Assembly (NCBI RefSeq): GCF_016808335.1
Contig: NC_053137.1
Span: forward strand, 2,614,955 to 2,678,954
Direction: 5' to 3'
Origin: Panicum virgatum
Taxonomy: Eukaryota > Streptophyta > Magnoliopsida > Poales > Poaceae
Length of the DNA stretch: 64,000 nucleotides
The notes beneath the pieces are model-generated. The model was not told the origin of the DNA. It was given only the letters and a program-made list of their open reading frames with translations, and did not search any database. The position numbers and the translations under genes were made by a program. Positions 45,486 through 58,443 of the stretch are shown here, piece after piece. The first letter of the stretch is position 1. Every line of letters begins with the position of its first letter.

Positions 45486-46919
45486 TGTAATGACCCAAAT
45501 GTATGTATCATGTCAAGCATTGCATAATGGGCATTCTTGTTAGCATTCAAAAAAGAATTGTGCTTGACTTGAACGCATATGAATTTAATTTTGAATTGTT
45601 GATGCATTTGGAACTCATGCTTTGAGAAACAACTTGCATTTTCATTATATGACTTATGTTGGGAGCTATTTTGATAAAATACTACTTTGAAAAACTTGAA
45701 TTTAGGTGGGTTTTTCCGGATTTTAGGAAACCATCTTGAAGCCAAACAGCAACTTAGCTGAAAACTCAAAAATAGCATTCTGGGAAGAATTTTCATTTCA
45801 AAACCTACAAAAGCTTTTCTACCAATTCCAAGCAAAATAGGCTGCTCTTGATTTCAAGTATCAACATAAAAATTGGTGTGATTTTTGGAGGCTTGGAAGA
45901 TCAGTTTTGAAGATTGGAGCAAAGAGAAGAGTTTGTGCACGCAACACCCATGTTACGGCATTTTGTTCTCCGGATTGTCCGCAAGAAGCTCTTGTGTGCG
46001 TGTTGCCTCTGTACAGAAGTTGTGCCATGTATCCCCACCACGCGTCCACGCCCCAATCTAACCTCCACCCCAGCCAGTGCCTCTCCTCCCCTTCTTGCTG
46101 CTCTTCCTCACAGAGAACACCCATGTTCCTTCCCTTTGCTCTTCCTCAACCTAGCCATGGAGGAGAAACCCATCCAAACCTACCAAATCCAACACATCCT
46201 CATCGGAGTTTGACGGAAGACCAATCAAGGACGATGCTGACGAGCTTCACCACCATCTCGACCATCTCTTCCGTGTTGAAGACCTAGGAGAAGGCCATCC
46301 CCAAGCTTCTCCATCATCTTCCCCAAGCTCTCAAGTATGAACTCGACTCGATATACACCGACGCCGCTCTACTCCAACAAGTGGCCCTTCGCTTGTGCTC
46401 TACTCATCACTGTGAGCTCCTCTCACTGTTCCCTTTCACTCTTGTGCCCTCATCCAAGATCCCTAGCTCATTCATGGCATCTCTCCATTGATGACATAGA
46501 TCTTTGTAGACTCCATGCATGTCAAATCTTCTAGCCAGAACAAGTTCTTGATGTCCTTAGGAATCCATAGAAACAAACCGCACTCGAAACCGTTGCTACA
46601 GCCTCCGCCAGCGACCTCACTGGTGACCCTCGGCCGACGAGCGGATGGTCCGCAACCTACAGTCGGACAGTCCGCGAGTCGTGGCCTCCAACACCGAGCC
46701 TCTGCCCAAAAACACGTCCCCAGAATTTGTATGGCGGACAATCTGCTATCCACACCCGTACGGTCCGCAATTCAATTCGAAATTCCCACAGAACCGAGTC
46801 GTTTTTGGAACTCATCCCGAGCTTGTACGGCGGACGGTCCGCCCCTCTGGACTGGACGGTCCGCGGGTACTGTTTAGGTACAGATTGGCTGGTCTGTTCA
46901 TATAACAGAACAGGTTGTA
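45486..46919 (+). repeat. LTR-like repeat R (unit 5)
   Basis: Near-identical to the unit 4 copy with a one-base insertion near 46055 (CCCCAATC) and a deletion near 46800. Confidence 0.5.
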
Positions 46920-47677
46920 TGCTCTCTATCGCTAATCCAGCATCACAACTTTTCCTACGCTTTGGTTGAATAATGAAGTTCACGGTACATCATCTTTTGG
47001 GGAGATGTTTTTCAGAATAAGTCCCATCACAATGATAGTATTTACATCACAAGTTTCACACCTTTTTTTAACTAGTGAGATGGCCCGCGTATTTGCGCGG
47101 CTAGTATCGAGAATCTAAATGTTTATATATATATATATTGGTATCATCATTATTATTATTAAATTTATACTTTTCCTTTATGTTGTTCTTTTAGTATCGC
47201 ACTATATGTCTAGTTCTTAAAAGTAATTTAAATGTAGATATATTGTCATAAGTTTTTTTGTTAGGGCTCTATTACTATCTCCATTGGTCTATCTCTCTTT
47301 TCTTTTAACTTGTTCCTATTCTAACTAAATAACTTTGGTTGGATTTATTTTTTAATCAATAATATAAGTTGATAATTTATACATAACTTGAGCTATCTTT
47401 GCAAAGAAGGTAGCTAAAGGTATTTTTTATTAATGTTTTCATAACATCAATGATTAGTTATTTTCGTTAGGCATAGCAATATTTATGGCTAATATTATCA
47501 TAATTATAGTGGTCAATATTTTTTATTTATTTTCTATTAGCATGATTATTTATATGTCTTGAGACCGAATATGCATAATGAAGCAAGTGTGTTAGCAATA
47601 AAGATTGGGAAAATAGAAAATGACTTTTTATCTCGCTTGATTCTCTTTCGCAGTACTTCTCCACTGTGTATTGGGCA
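46920..47677. other. AT-rich spacer before Cassandra (unit 5)
   Basis: Same as 38390-39146 apart from a slightly longer TA run near 47128. No gene. Confidence 0.45.
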
Positions 47678-47949
47678 TGTGACATCCCGACCCATGGCAT
47701 AATAGGATTAATAGGATACTCATACCACCAAGTTGCAACTTCTTTTCTGGAAGCTAATCTCCAAAGAACTCCGAGGTTAAGCGTGCTTGGCTCGGAGAAA
47801 TTTGGGGATGGGTGACCGACCGGGAAGTTCTTCCCGGGTGCGCACGAGTGAGGACAAAGTGTGCAGAAAAGACTAGTGTTGGTCTGTGAGGGCAGTCTAT
47901 GTCCTAGAAAGTAGCCAGATGTAAGCGGGCCAGGCCTCGGGGAGGCGGG
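47678..47949 (+). mobile_element. Cassandra-type LTR with 5S-like core (C4)
   Basis: As C3, including the lost 3' end (GGCGGGCGCACC). It keeps GACCGGGAAGTTC where C3 has GACCGAGAAGTTC. Confidence 0.75.
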
Positions 47950-48928
47950 CGCACCTCTGAACGCTTGCTTAATAAAGGATTTGCAATTTTTTCCATCTTC
48001 ATTATCATATCTTGTATCGCTGCCGCCGCACGCTGTCTCGAACTCTCGATCGTCTTGCTCAACATGTTACTTCGCCCAGTCGCCCGTCTCTCAACTACAT
48101 GTGATTACCGTCTTCAAGCCTGATAACAACACTATTTATTACTCTTCCGGGCCAACTCAGCCGTCATGGACTACTGCTCCTGCTAGTTGCGACTCTGGTG
48201 TCCCATATCCGGCTAAGCTATAACTTGGTCAAGATGAACACTCAGCGATGAGTATTTTAGATTATTTTTTTAATGGTAGTGGTGGGTTAATTTTAATTAG
48301 GCATAAGGGTATTATGGGCAAATTTTATCGTAATGGCAGTGGTGGGTAATTTTATTTCTTTTCTTTTTTTCGATTAAAGTGAGAATTTTTATGTCTTCAG
48401 AGTGAATGTGGAGGCTTCTTTTGTTGGCCAAATAATAAAATAATGGATGTGATACCAGCCCCGCACCTTTTTTATGCGATACAAGTTCCACGCCTTAATA
48501 ACGAATATAAAATAGTTCGATCATCATTTACACCTGCTCGTTGCATGAGATAGTCTTTGACCAATTTAGTTGACTAATCACTAGCAGTATATATAGCCAA
48601 ACATTTGACCAAGGCTTGGGACGATCGGTGATTGGCCTCATTGCATAATTGTTGCATGCATACGCACGTGTAGGGGAAAAAGCCCAAAAAAAAATGGCCG
48701 GACGCATGCACATGTACTCCTCCAAACAAACTAGCAACACATTGACCCGCTCCTATATATACGTGATAAAGATTAGTACATGAACTAGCTAGTTATTGTA
48801 ATTTTGATTCTACTACTATAGGCGCTATACGTACCCTCTGGCTGCTGCGCCAAAAAATATTATTAGAGGAAGGCTACTACAATACAATAATGCAAAAGCC
48901 GGCTCCTACACGTGATAAAGATTGGCAC
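47950..48928 (+). repeat. Post-Cassandra segment and module b (unit 5)
   Basis: Same content as 39421-40399. No gene. Confidence 0.5.
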
Positions 48929-49300
48929 CAGGGGCGGGCGCACATGGTATTCAAGGGTATTCATGGAATATCAATAATTTTGTTTAAAAAATCAAATATA
49001 TATAGTCCATCATATACATGTATATATATTGAAAAAATTGGAAAAATATCACCCAGCCCACATTATTTCTCGAAATGGGACAAACAGCCCCAAAAACAGC
49101 CCACTCGGGCCTTTTCTCTCTCACTATTTGTGTTTTCGAATTTTATCCACTATTTACTTCGGATATTTCTATTATCTATATGGTGAACAATGTCAAATTA
49201 TGAACAATATATGTACAATCCGGTACTCAATTATGCGCTACTAATATGTACTTTGAGCTGTCAAATTTTTTTTTTATACTATTTCCTGAGCCTGCCCTTG
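48929..49300. mobile_element. Small hAT-like element (unit 5)
   Basis: Flanked by ATTGGCAC on both sides. It carries a one-base insertion (ATCCGG) near 49219. Confidence 0.75.
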
Positions 49301-49308
49301 ATTGGCAC

Positions 49309-49929
49309 CAAAAGGAACCAATATATAATTTGAATCGCGGCGTGGACCAAGGGCACGCTCCAGTGCCTCTTGCGGAAAGACCCGTGAAGTTGCGCCCGGT
49401 CAACATAGCTCGTCCAGCTCGTGCCACCCGACGACCTGAGAGCTGAGCATGCATGGTGGTTGGTGGCTTACACGAAATTTCAATGCATCAGCCCTGCAAG
49501 ATACCAACGTTAGCAAATTAACTCAGCTTGATGGATTTTTGAACTGCCCAGGTTCTACCATACTTTGGGATAAGTAGTGATTAATCTATCTCTGTGCTGG
49601 AGATGACCATCTTCTACTAGGGGCCTAGGGCAATCGGAACAGTAGAGTGCCTAGCTGTATATGGTCTATACTTAAAGGAGAGTAAATAAATAAATAAGTA
49701 AAAAGGACACAAAGAAAATTAGGTAATGATTTCTCAATGAAATTTTCAAAGGTTCACAAGGTTGTGTTTTGTATAAATGTATAAAACTACATACGTTTCT
49801 CGTGCTAAGGGGTAATATGTGTTAAAATGTGTCCAATAGTACATCTATATTAGTTAATGATGAGAGATTATACAACACAACACGATCCACATCACATTTT
49901 GGTGAAGACGACAGCCCCTATAGCTATTA
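49309..49929. other. 3' flank of CXE5
   Basis: No gene is supported. Compared with unit 4 it lacks a 15-bp repeat (CTGAACATTTCAATG) near 49484, a difference shared with unit 6. Confidence 0.4.
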
Positions 49930-51186
49930 TTACCACATGTTCTTGATAAGATGACGAGTTCCGGCGAAGGCGGCTGCTGCTGCTGGCCCCTTGTAGGCCT
50001 GCTTGTTAGTAGGCCACACGGCGCCCGAAAAGAGCCCGTAGTTTTTCTTGGGTCCTCCAATTTTTGACGTTGCATACGCCATGCTGCAGGTCGTCGTCGT
50101 CGAGTCACTGCAACGACGTTTCATGTTCATCCCATAGTCAAATACGTCCATAAACGGCCGGCGAGGGACACCTAGTATCATAGGCTTTGGAGGCTGGTTG
50201 ATGAAGCGCACGATGTTCTCCATGAGCCTCCTGCTGGTGGCGCGCAGCGGGCTGTAGAGGTGGAAGCCGTGGTCCTCGCCCTCCGACTCCACCAGCGTTG
50301 CCTCGCCGCCGGTGGCAGTGCGCGCATAGTAGTCGCTGAAGCGGTCGAGGAGGCGGCACCCGCGTTCCCGCAGGGTGTCCTTCTCGGCCACGGCCACGAG
50401 GACCCGCCGGCACGTCAGCGACGCGATCTCCTCCTCAGGAGGGTTGAGCCGAGGGTCATCGTTGCTGGCCTGGCCCGCGGTCACGAACGGCCAGAGCCAG
50501 TCCACCCCGTACGCTGGAAACACCGCTGCGCCATCCCAGACCTCCTCGGAAGGCAGCCGCTCGGCTCCCCAGAAGTAGGGGTGCACGATGGCCATCCCCT
50601 CGATGTCGACGCCCAATTCCAATCCGTCGTCTTGGCTAGCCCGTACCGCTGTGTGGTAGGCGATGTTCCCGCCTGCACTGTCGCCGGCAAGGAACGTGCG
50701 CGCGGGATCTGCGTAGTCGGCGAGCCAGGGGTCAGCGAAGGACGCCACCCACTTGAGCGCAGACCATGCGTCGTCGTAGGCCGCAGGTATGGGGTGCTCC
50801 GGCGCGAGGCGGTACTCCACCGAGACGACGAGCGCCCCGGCGCTCGCGGCGAGTGAAGTGGCGTAGCCGTGGTAGGTCCGGCAGAAGGCGCTCTCCGTGC
50901 AGAAGGAGCCGCCGTGGATGTACACCACGAGGGGGAGCCTCCTGTTGCCGGCAGCCTTGGCGGCCCGGGAGGGGAGGAACAGCCGTGCCGACACACCGGT
51001 GCTGTGGTCGATGACCACATCTCTCGTTGCCACCCCGCGGTTGGCTCTCGGGTTCTCCGACGCAGCCACGGGAGGACTCCTCAGCAACCGCTCGATTCGG
51101 CCATCCTTGTACCGTTTTAGGAACGGGGAGAAGTCAAAGTCGACTTCAGCGACAGCATCCTCCACAAAGATCTTGCTTGCATGCAT
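49930..51186 (-). CDS. Plant carboxylesterase (CXE5)
   Basis: Intact 418-residue protein, MHASKIFVED start, identical to CXE4 except position 8 as far as can be read. Catalytic residues and extension are complete. TATA is at 51299-51305. Silent differences from CXE4 occur near 50638 and 50861. Confidence 0.88.
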   Translation of the reverse strand: MHASKIFVEDAVAEVDFDFSPFLKRYKDGRIERLLRSPPVAASENPRANRGVATRDVVIDHSTGVSARLFLPSRAAKAAGNRRLPLVVYIHGGSFCTESAFCRTYHGYATSLAASAGALVVSVEYRLAPEHPIPAAYDDAWSALKWVASFADPWLADYADPARTFLAGDSAGGNIAYHTAVRASQDDGLELGVDIEGMAIVHPYFWGAERLPSEEVWDGAAVFPAYGVDWLWPFVTAGQASNDDPRLNPPEEEIASLTCRRVLVAVAEKDTLRERGCRLLDRFSDYYARTATGGEATLVESEGEDHGFHLYSPLRATSRRLMENIVRFINQPPKPMILGVPRRPFMDVFDYGMNMKRRCSDSTTTTCSMAYATSKIGGPKKNYGLFSGAVWPTNKQAYKGPAAAAAFAGTRHLIKNMW

Positions 51187-52363
51187 AGTGCGTGGTGATC
51201 TTTTGATTCTCAGTATCTGTATGTGTTTGCACCTCTTTGTTGTGCTGTACGTGTTGTAGGCTAGCTTGTGGGGTTGCTGCTTGTGGCCGTGTTGGGCATT
51301 TATAGAAGAAGTTCGATCATCATTTACACCTGCTCGTTGCAAGATAGGCTTACCCGATTTAGTTGACTGATCAGTATATATATTGAATAATTAGCCAAAA
51401 ATTATTGGATGAAGACTAGCTAGGGAAGACTGGACGATCGATGCTTGGTGTCATTGAATACTTAGTTGTTGCATGTGTAGTACGTGCGTGGTGTAACACC
51501 AACGGAACACACCAGGAAACAACCCGTAGGTACAGTGCATCCTCATGATGCATGTGCGTGACTTGGAATGAAACAAATGACCAACCGATCGACCACGTGT
51601 TGAGCCGTTGTCAATCAAAAGCAACTTGCACAACTTGCCCTGATGAGAGCTGATCTTAGTTGAACGCATGACGTACTGACCGTGCCAAATTAGTTGGCAT
51701 TTTCACTTTTGAGACCTTAGCCGCCAGCCAACTCGATCGGTACCATTGGTACTTGTGCAGATCCAACAAATACGGTTCAAGTGGGCTATATAAAATTTAT
51801 CCTAATAAGATTATTATAAAAAAAATATGTCTATATATAGAATAGGAAGGCGAAAATGAGCTAGATTTTTAGAACAAAATGGCATCAATCATACTGTTCA
51901 TATTTACATCACGAGTTCCACACCTTAATGGATATAGAAGTAGTTCGATCGATCATCATTTACACCTGCTCGTTGCAAGAGATAGGCTTGACCGATTTAG
52001 TTGACTTTGAATAATGAGCCGAAAATTCTTGGATGTGAAGACTAGACAGGGAAGACTGGACGATCGTGCATGGTCTCATTGAATAATTAGTTGTTGCATG
52101 TGTAGTACGTGCGTGGTTGGTGGGGACAATACTTTGACCAAGCTCCTATACGTGACAAAGTGCAGCACCAAACAAATGACAAGACTTGAATTAGTATAGG
52201 TGCTAATGTGTCATCATCGTTGAGGTACACCAACGAAGCATGTGTCTCCTGACACTATATATAGTCCACCACCCATCTCCACTATGCTCACAACCAGTCC
52301 TCCCTCAATACCTACCGTATTGCCTTTCTAGCTACAACTACAATACTCCCATAGTTAGAGACG
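51187..52363. promoter_or_regulatory. Divergent CXE5-PKS5 promoter
   Basis: CXE TATA at 51299-51305, PKS TATA at 52255-52264. No difference from the unit 4 promoter was noticed. Confidence 0.6.
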
Positions 52364-53713
52364 ATGGCAACCACAGTACGTGAGATCCGGCGTGCGCAGC
52401 GTTCTGATGGCCCAGCAGCTATGCTCAGTATTGGCACCGCAAATCCAGCCAACTGCGTGTCTCAGGAGGAGTTCCCCGATTACTATTTTCGTGTCACAAA
52501 CAAGGAGCACCTCACGGACCTCAAAGATACATTCAAGAAACTATGTAAGCATGTCAATACGTACTAGCTACTTGTTATTACTCTGTTATTTTCTTCCAAA
52601 TCGCAGGTCTTTTTCTTTGCAAAGTTTGATTGTTTAGAACTCTGGAAAATTTGCAAATTTGATCAAGTGATACATTAACGGCGATCATTCTTCAACTAAT
52701 TGAACTATTATTAATTAGGTCGGATCGCGGGGCTGGAGAAACGCTTCTTTCACCACACGGAGCAAGTGCTCAACTCCCACCCGGGCTTGCTTCAGGGGAC
52801 GTCCTCGGCTCTAGACTCGCGGCTCGACGTCGTCGCCAAGGCTGCTCCAGAGCTCGCCGCGTCGGCCGCCGCCAAGGCCATCGCGAGATGGGGCCGCCCG
52901 GCCACCGACATCACCCACCTCATCGTAAGCACCAACTCCGAAGCCCGCTCACCGGGTGCGGACCTCGGGCTGGCCACACTCCTAGGCCTCCGCCCCGACG
53001 TCTGCCGGACCGTGCTCCAGCTCAACGGCTGCTCGGCCGGCTGCGCCGCCCTTCGCCTGGCCAAGGACCACGCCGAGAACAACCGCGGCGCGCGCGTGCT
53101 CGTGGTCTGCGTCGAGCTCACCATCACCACATTCCGAGCCCCACACGAAGGGGATAGCTTCGGCACCCTCATTCCGCAGGCGCTGTTCGGCGACGGCGCG
53201 GGCGCTGTCATCGTCGGCGCCGACGCCGTGCAACCCGCCGAGCGCCCGCTCTTCGAGATTGTGTCCGCCTCGCAGGCCGTGATACCTGGGTCGGAGAAGC
53301 AGCTCAACGTGCGGCTCGGGGAAGTCGGGATCGACATCGACATCTCCTTCAACCTGCCGAAGTTTGTCGCGCAGAATCTCGAGCGCTGCCTGCTTGATGC
53401 GTCTGGGGCGCTCGCCCTTAATGGCGTCGAGTGTAAGTGGAACGACCTCTTCTGGGCACTCCATCCGGGCAGCCGCGGGATTCTGGACCGCGTCGAGTCG
53501 GCTCTCGGGCTGGAGCCCAAGAAGCTAGCGGCGAGCCGAACTGTGGTGAAAGACTACGGGAACATGCTCTCCGCAACGGTGATATTCGTGCTCGAAGAGC
53601 TGCGCCGGCGAATGGACGAGGAAGGTGATGAGGTTGCAGAGTGGGGGATGATGGTGGGCTTTGGACCGGGATTCACTGTTGAGACCATGGTGCTACACGC
53701 TACAAAGTACTAG
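52364..53713 (+). CDS. Type III polyketide synthase (PKS5), exons 52364-52544 and 52719-53713
   Basis: Intact 391-residue PKS with the common PKS3-6 protein. A change in the 3' untranslated region (TTGGGAATTG) is shared with PKS6 but not PKS3 or PKS4. This supports units 5 and 6 being the youngest pair. Confidence 0.9.
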
Positions 53714-53999
53714 GTGTTGAAGTTGGGAATTGTACGATTATTTTGCATGTTTTAATTGAGAAATAAATAAAGTGAACATTTTACACGTGAGTGATTGATT
53801 GGAAGTTTGGAACTACTCACTTAGCCGGACGCATGCACTTCTTTATTAGACTCAAAATAAGGTAATTAACAACACTTTGACATGCTCCTATACGTGATAA
53901 AGATTGCCATAAACAAGACTAGACTTGAATTAGTACAGGAATTAGTTGTTGATCATCTTTTGTATTGTAATGTGACCATGATTTGAAACGGATGGCGAG
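53714..53999. other. PKS5 3' flank
   Basis: Same content as 45200-45485. Confidence 0.5.
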
Positions 54000-55432
54000 T
54001 GTAATGACCCAAATGTATGTATCATGTCAAGCATTGCATAATGGGCATTCTTGTTAGCATTCAAAAAAGAATTGTGCTTGACTTGAACGCATATGAATTT
54101 AATTTTGAATTGTTGATGCATTTGGAACTCATGCTTTGAGAAACAACTTGCATTTTCATTATATGACTTATGTTGGGAGCTATTTTGATAAAATACTACT
54201 TTGAAAAACTTGAATTTAGGTGGGTTTTTCCGGATTTTAGGAAACCATCTTGAAGCCAAACAGCAACTTAGCTGAAAACTCAAAAATAGCATTCTGGGAA
54301 GAATTTTCATTTCAAAACCTACAAAAGCTTTTCTACCAATTCCAAGCAAAATAGGCTGCTCTTGATTTCAAGTATCAACATAAAAATTGGTGTGATTTTT
54401 GGAGGCTTGGAAGATCAGTTTTGAAGATTGGAGCAAAGAGAAGAGTTTGTGCACGCAACACCCATGTTACGGCATTTTGTTCTCCGGATTGTCCGCAAGA
54501 AGCTCTTGTGTGCGTGTTGCCTCTGTACAGAAGTTGTGCCATGTATCCCCACCACGCGTCCACGCCCCAATCTAACCTCCACCCCAACCAGTGCCTCTCC
54601 TCCCCTTCTTGCTGCTCTTCCTCACAGAGAACACCCATGTTCCTTCCCTTTGCTCTTCCTCAACCTAGCCATGGAGGAGAAACCCATCCAAACCTACCAA
54701 ATCCAACACATCCTCATCGGAGTTTGACGGAAGACCAATCAAGGACGATGCTGACGAGCTTCACCACCATCTCGACCATCTCTTCCGTGTTGAAGACCTA
54801 GGAGAAGGCCATCCCCAAGCTTCTCCATCATCTTCCCCAAGCTCTCAAGTATGAACTCGACTCGATATACACCGACGCCGCTCTACTCCAACAAGTGGCC
54901 CTTCGCTTGTGCTCTACTCATCACTGTGAGCTCCTCTCACTGTTCCCTTTCACTCTTGTGCCCTCATCCAAGATCCCTAGCTCATTCATGGCATCTCTCC
55001 ATTGATGACATAGATCTTTGTAGACTCCATGCATGTCAAATCTTCTAGCCAGAACAAGTTCTTGATGTCCTTAGGAATCCATAGAAACAAACCGCACTCG
55101 AAACCGTTGCTACAGCCTCCGCCAGCGACCTCACTGGTGACCCTCGGCCGACGAGCGGATGGTCCGCAACCTACAGTCGGACAGTCCGCGAGTCGTGGCC
55201 TCCAACACCGAGCCTCTGCCCAAAAACACGTCCCCAGAATTTGTATGGCGGACAATCTGCTATCCACACCCGTACGGTCCGCAATTCAATTCGAAATTCC
55301 CACAGAACCGAGTCGTTTTTGGAACTCATCCCGAGCTTGTACGGCGGACGGTCCGCCCCTCTGGACTGGACGGTCCGCGGGTACTGTTTAGGTACAGATT
55401 GGCTGGTCTGTTCATATAACAGAACAGGTTGT
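54000..55432 (+). repeat. LTR-like repeat R (unit 6)
   Basis: Near-identical to the unit 5 copy; it shares the CCCCAATC insertion. Confidence 0.5.
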
Positions 55433-56191
55433 ATGCTCTCTATCGCTAATCCAGCATCACAACTTTTCCTACGCTTTGGTTGAATAATGAAGTTCACGGT
55501 ACATCATCTTTTGGGGAGATGTTTTTCAGAATAAGTCCCATCACAATGATAGTATTTACATCACAAGTTTCACACCTTTTTTTAACTAGTGAGATGGCCC
55601 GCGTATTTGCGCGGCTAGTATCGAGAATCTAAATGTTTATATATATATATATTGGTATCATCATTATTATTATTAAATTTATACTTTTCCTTTATGTTGT
55701 TCTTTTAGTATCGCACTATATGTCTAGTTCTTAAAAGTAATTTAAATGTAGATATATTGTCATAAGTTTTTTTGTTAGGGCTCTATTACTATCTCCATTG
55801 GTCTATCTCTCTTTTCTTTTAACTTGTTCCTATTCTAACTAAATAACTTTGGTTGGATTTATTTTTTAATCAATAATATAAGTTGATAATTTATACATAA
55901 CTTGAGCTATCTTTGCAAAGAAGGTAGCTAAAGGTATTTTTTATTAATGTTTTCATAACATCAATGATTAGTTATTTTCGTTAGGCATAGCAATATTTAT
56001 GGCTAATATTATCATAATTATAGTGGTCAATATTTTTTATTTATTTTCTATTAGCATGATTATTTATATGTCTTGAGACCGAATATGCATAATGAAGCAA
56101 GTGTGTTAGCAATAAAGATTGGGAAAATAGAAAATGACTTTTTATCTCGCTTGATTCTCTTTCGCAGTACTTCTCCACTGTGTATTGGGCA
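55433..56191. other. AT-rich spacer before Cassandra (unit 6)
   Basis: Same as 46920-47677. No gene. Confidence 0.45.
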
Positions 56192-56463
56192 TGTGACATC
56201 CCGACCCATGGCATAATAGGATTAATAGGATACTCATACCACCAAGTTGCAACTTCTTTTCTGGAAGCTAATCTCCAAAGAACTCCGAGGTTAAGCGTGC
56301 TTGGCTCGGAGAAATTTGGGGATGGGTGACCGACCGGGAAGTTCTTCCCGGGTGCGCACGAGTGAGGACAAAGTGTGCAGAAAAGACTAGTGTTGGTCTG
56401 TGAGGGCAGTCTATGTCCTAGAAAGTAGCCAGATGTAAGCGGGCCAGGCCTCGGGGAGGCGGG
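56192..56463 (+). mobile_element. Cassandra-type LTR with 5S-like core (C5)
   Basis: As C4, with the same lost 3' end. Confidence 0.75.
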
Positions 56464-57443
56464 CGCACCTCTGAACGCTTGCTTAATAAAGGATTTGCAA
56501 TTTTTTCCATCTTCATTATCATATCTTGTATCGCTGCCGCCGCACGCTGTCTCGAACTCTCGATCGTCTTGCTCAACATGTTACTTCGCCCAGTCGCCCG
56601 TCTCTCAACTACATGTGATTACCGTCTTCAAGCCTGATAACAACACTATTTATTACTCTTCCGGGCCAACTCAGCCGTCATGGACTACTGCTCCTGCTAG
56701 TTGCGACTCTGGTGTCCCATATCCGGCTAAGCTATAACTTGGTCAAGATGAACACTCAGCGATGAGTATTTTAGATTATTTTTTTAATGGTAGTGGTGGG
56801 TTAATTTTAATTAGGCATAAGGGTATTATGGGCAAATTTTATCGTAATGGCAGTGGTGGGTAATTTTATTTCTTTTCTTTTTTTCGATTAAAGTGAGAAT
56901 TTTTATGTCTTCAGAGTGAATGTGGAGGCTTCTTTTGTTGGCCAAATAATAAAATAATGGATGTGATACCAGCCCCGCACCTTTTTTATGCGATACAAGT
57001 TCCACGCCTTAATAACGAATATAAAATAGTTCGATCATCATTTACACCTGCTCGTTGCATGAGATAGTCTTTGACCAATTTAGTTGACTAATCACTAGCA
57101 GTATATATAGCCAAACATTTGACCAAGGCTTGGGACGATCGGTGATTGGCCTCATTGCATAATTGTTGCATGCATACGCACGTGTAGGGGAAAAAGCCCA
57201 AAAAAAAAATGGCCGGACGCATGCACATGTACTCCTCCAAACAAACTAGCAACACATTGACCCGCTCCTATATATACGTGATAAAGATTAGTACATGAAC
57301 TAGCTAGTTATTGTAATTTTGATTCTACTACTATAGGCGCTATACGTACCCTCTGGCTGCTGCGCCAAAAAATATTATTAGAGGAAGGCTACTACAATAC
57401 AATAATGCAAAAGCCGGCTCCTACACGTGATAAAGATTGGCAC
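56464..57443 (+). repeat. Post-Cassandra segment and module b (unit 6)
   Basis: Same content as 47950-48928. No gene. Confidence 0.5.
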
Positions 57444-57814
57444 CAGGGGCGGGCGCACATGGTATTCAAGGGTATTCATGGAATATCAATAATTTTGTTT
57501 AAAAAAATCAAATATATATAGTCCATCATATACATGTATATATATTGAAAAAATTGGAAAAATATCACCCAGCCCACATTATTTCTCGAAATGGGACAAA
57601 CAGCCCCAAAAACAGCCCACTCGGGCCTTTTCTCTCTCACTATTTGTGTTTTCGAATTTTATCCACTATTTACTTCGGATATTTCTATTATCTATATGGT
57701 GAACAATGTCAAATTATGAACAATATATGTACAATCGGTACTCAATTATGCGCTACTAATATGTACTTTGAGCTGTCAAATTTTTTTTTATACTATTTCC
57801 TGAGCCTGCCCTTG
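57444..57814. mobile_element. Small hAT-like element (unit 6)
   Basis: Flanked by ATTGGCAC on both sides. Confidence 0.75.
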
Positions 57815-57822
57815 ATTGGCAC

Positions 57823-58443
57823 CAAAAGGAACCAATATATAATTTGAATCGCGGCGTGGACCAAGGGCACGCTCCAGTGCCTCTTGCGGAAAGACCCGTG
57901 AAGTTGCGCCCGGTCAACATAGCTCGTCCAGCTCGTGCCACCCGACGACCTGAGAGCTGAGCATGCATGGTGGTTGGTGGCTTACACGAAATTTCAATGC
58001 ATCAGCCCTGCAAGATACCAACGTTAGCAAATTAACTCAGCTTGATGGATTTTTGAACTGCCCAGGTTCTACCATACTTTGGGATAAGTAGTGATTAATC
58101 TATCTCTGTGCTGGAGATGACCATCTTCTACTAGGGGCCTAGGGCAATCGGAACAGTAGAGTGCCTAGCTGTATATGGTCTATACTTAAAGGAGAGTAAA
58201 TAAATAAATAAGTAAAAAGGACACAAAGAAAATTAGGTAATGATTTCTCAATGAAATTTTCAAAGGTTCACAAGGTTGTGTTTTGTATAAATGTATAAAA
58301 CTACATACGTTTCTCGTGCTAAGGGGTAATATGTGTTAAAATGTGTCCAATAGTACATCTATATTAGTTAATGATGAGAGATTATACAACACAACACGAT
58401 CCACATCACATTTTGGTGAAGACGACAGCCCCTATAGCTATTA
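57823..58443. other. 3' flank of CXE6
   Basis: Same as the CXE5 flank. No gene is supported. Confidence 0.4.
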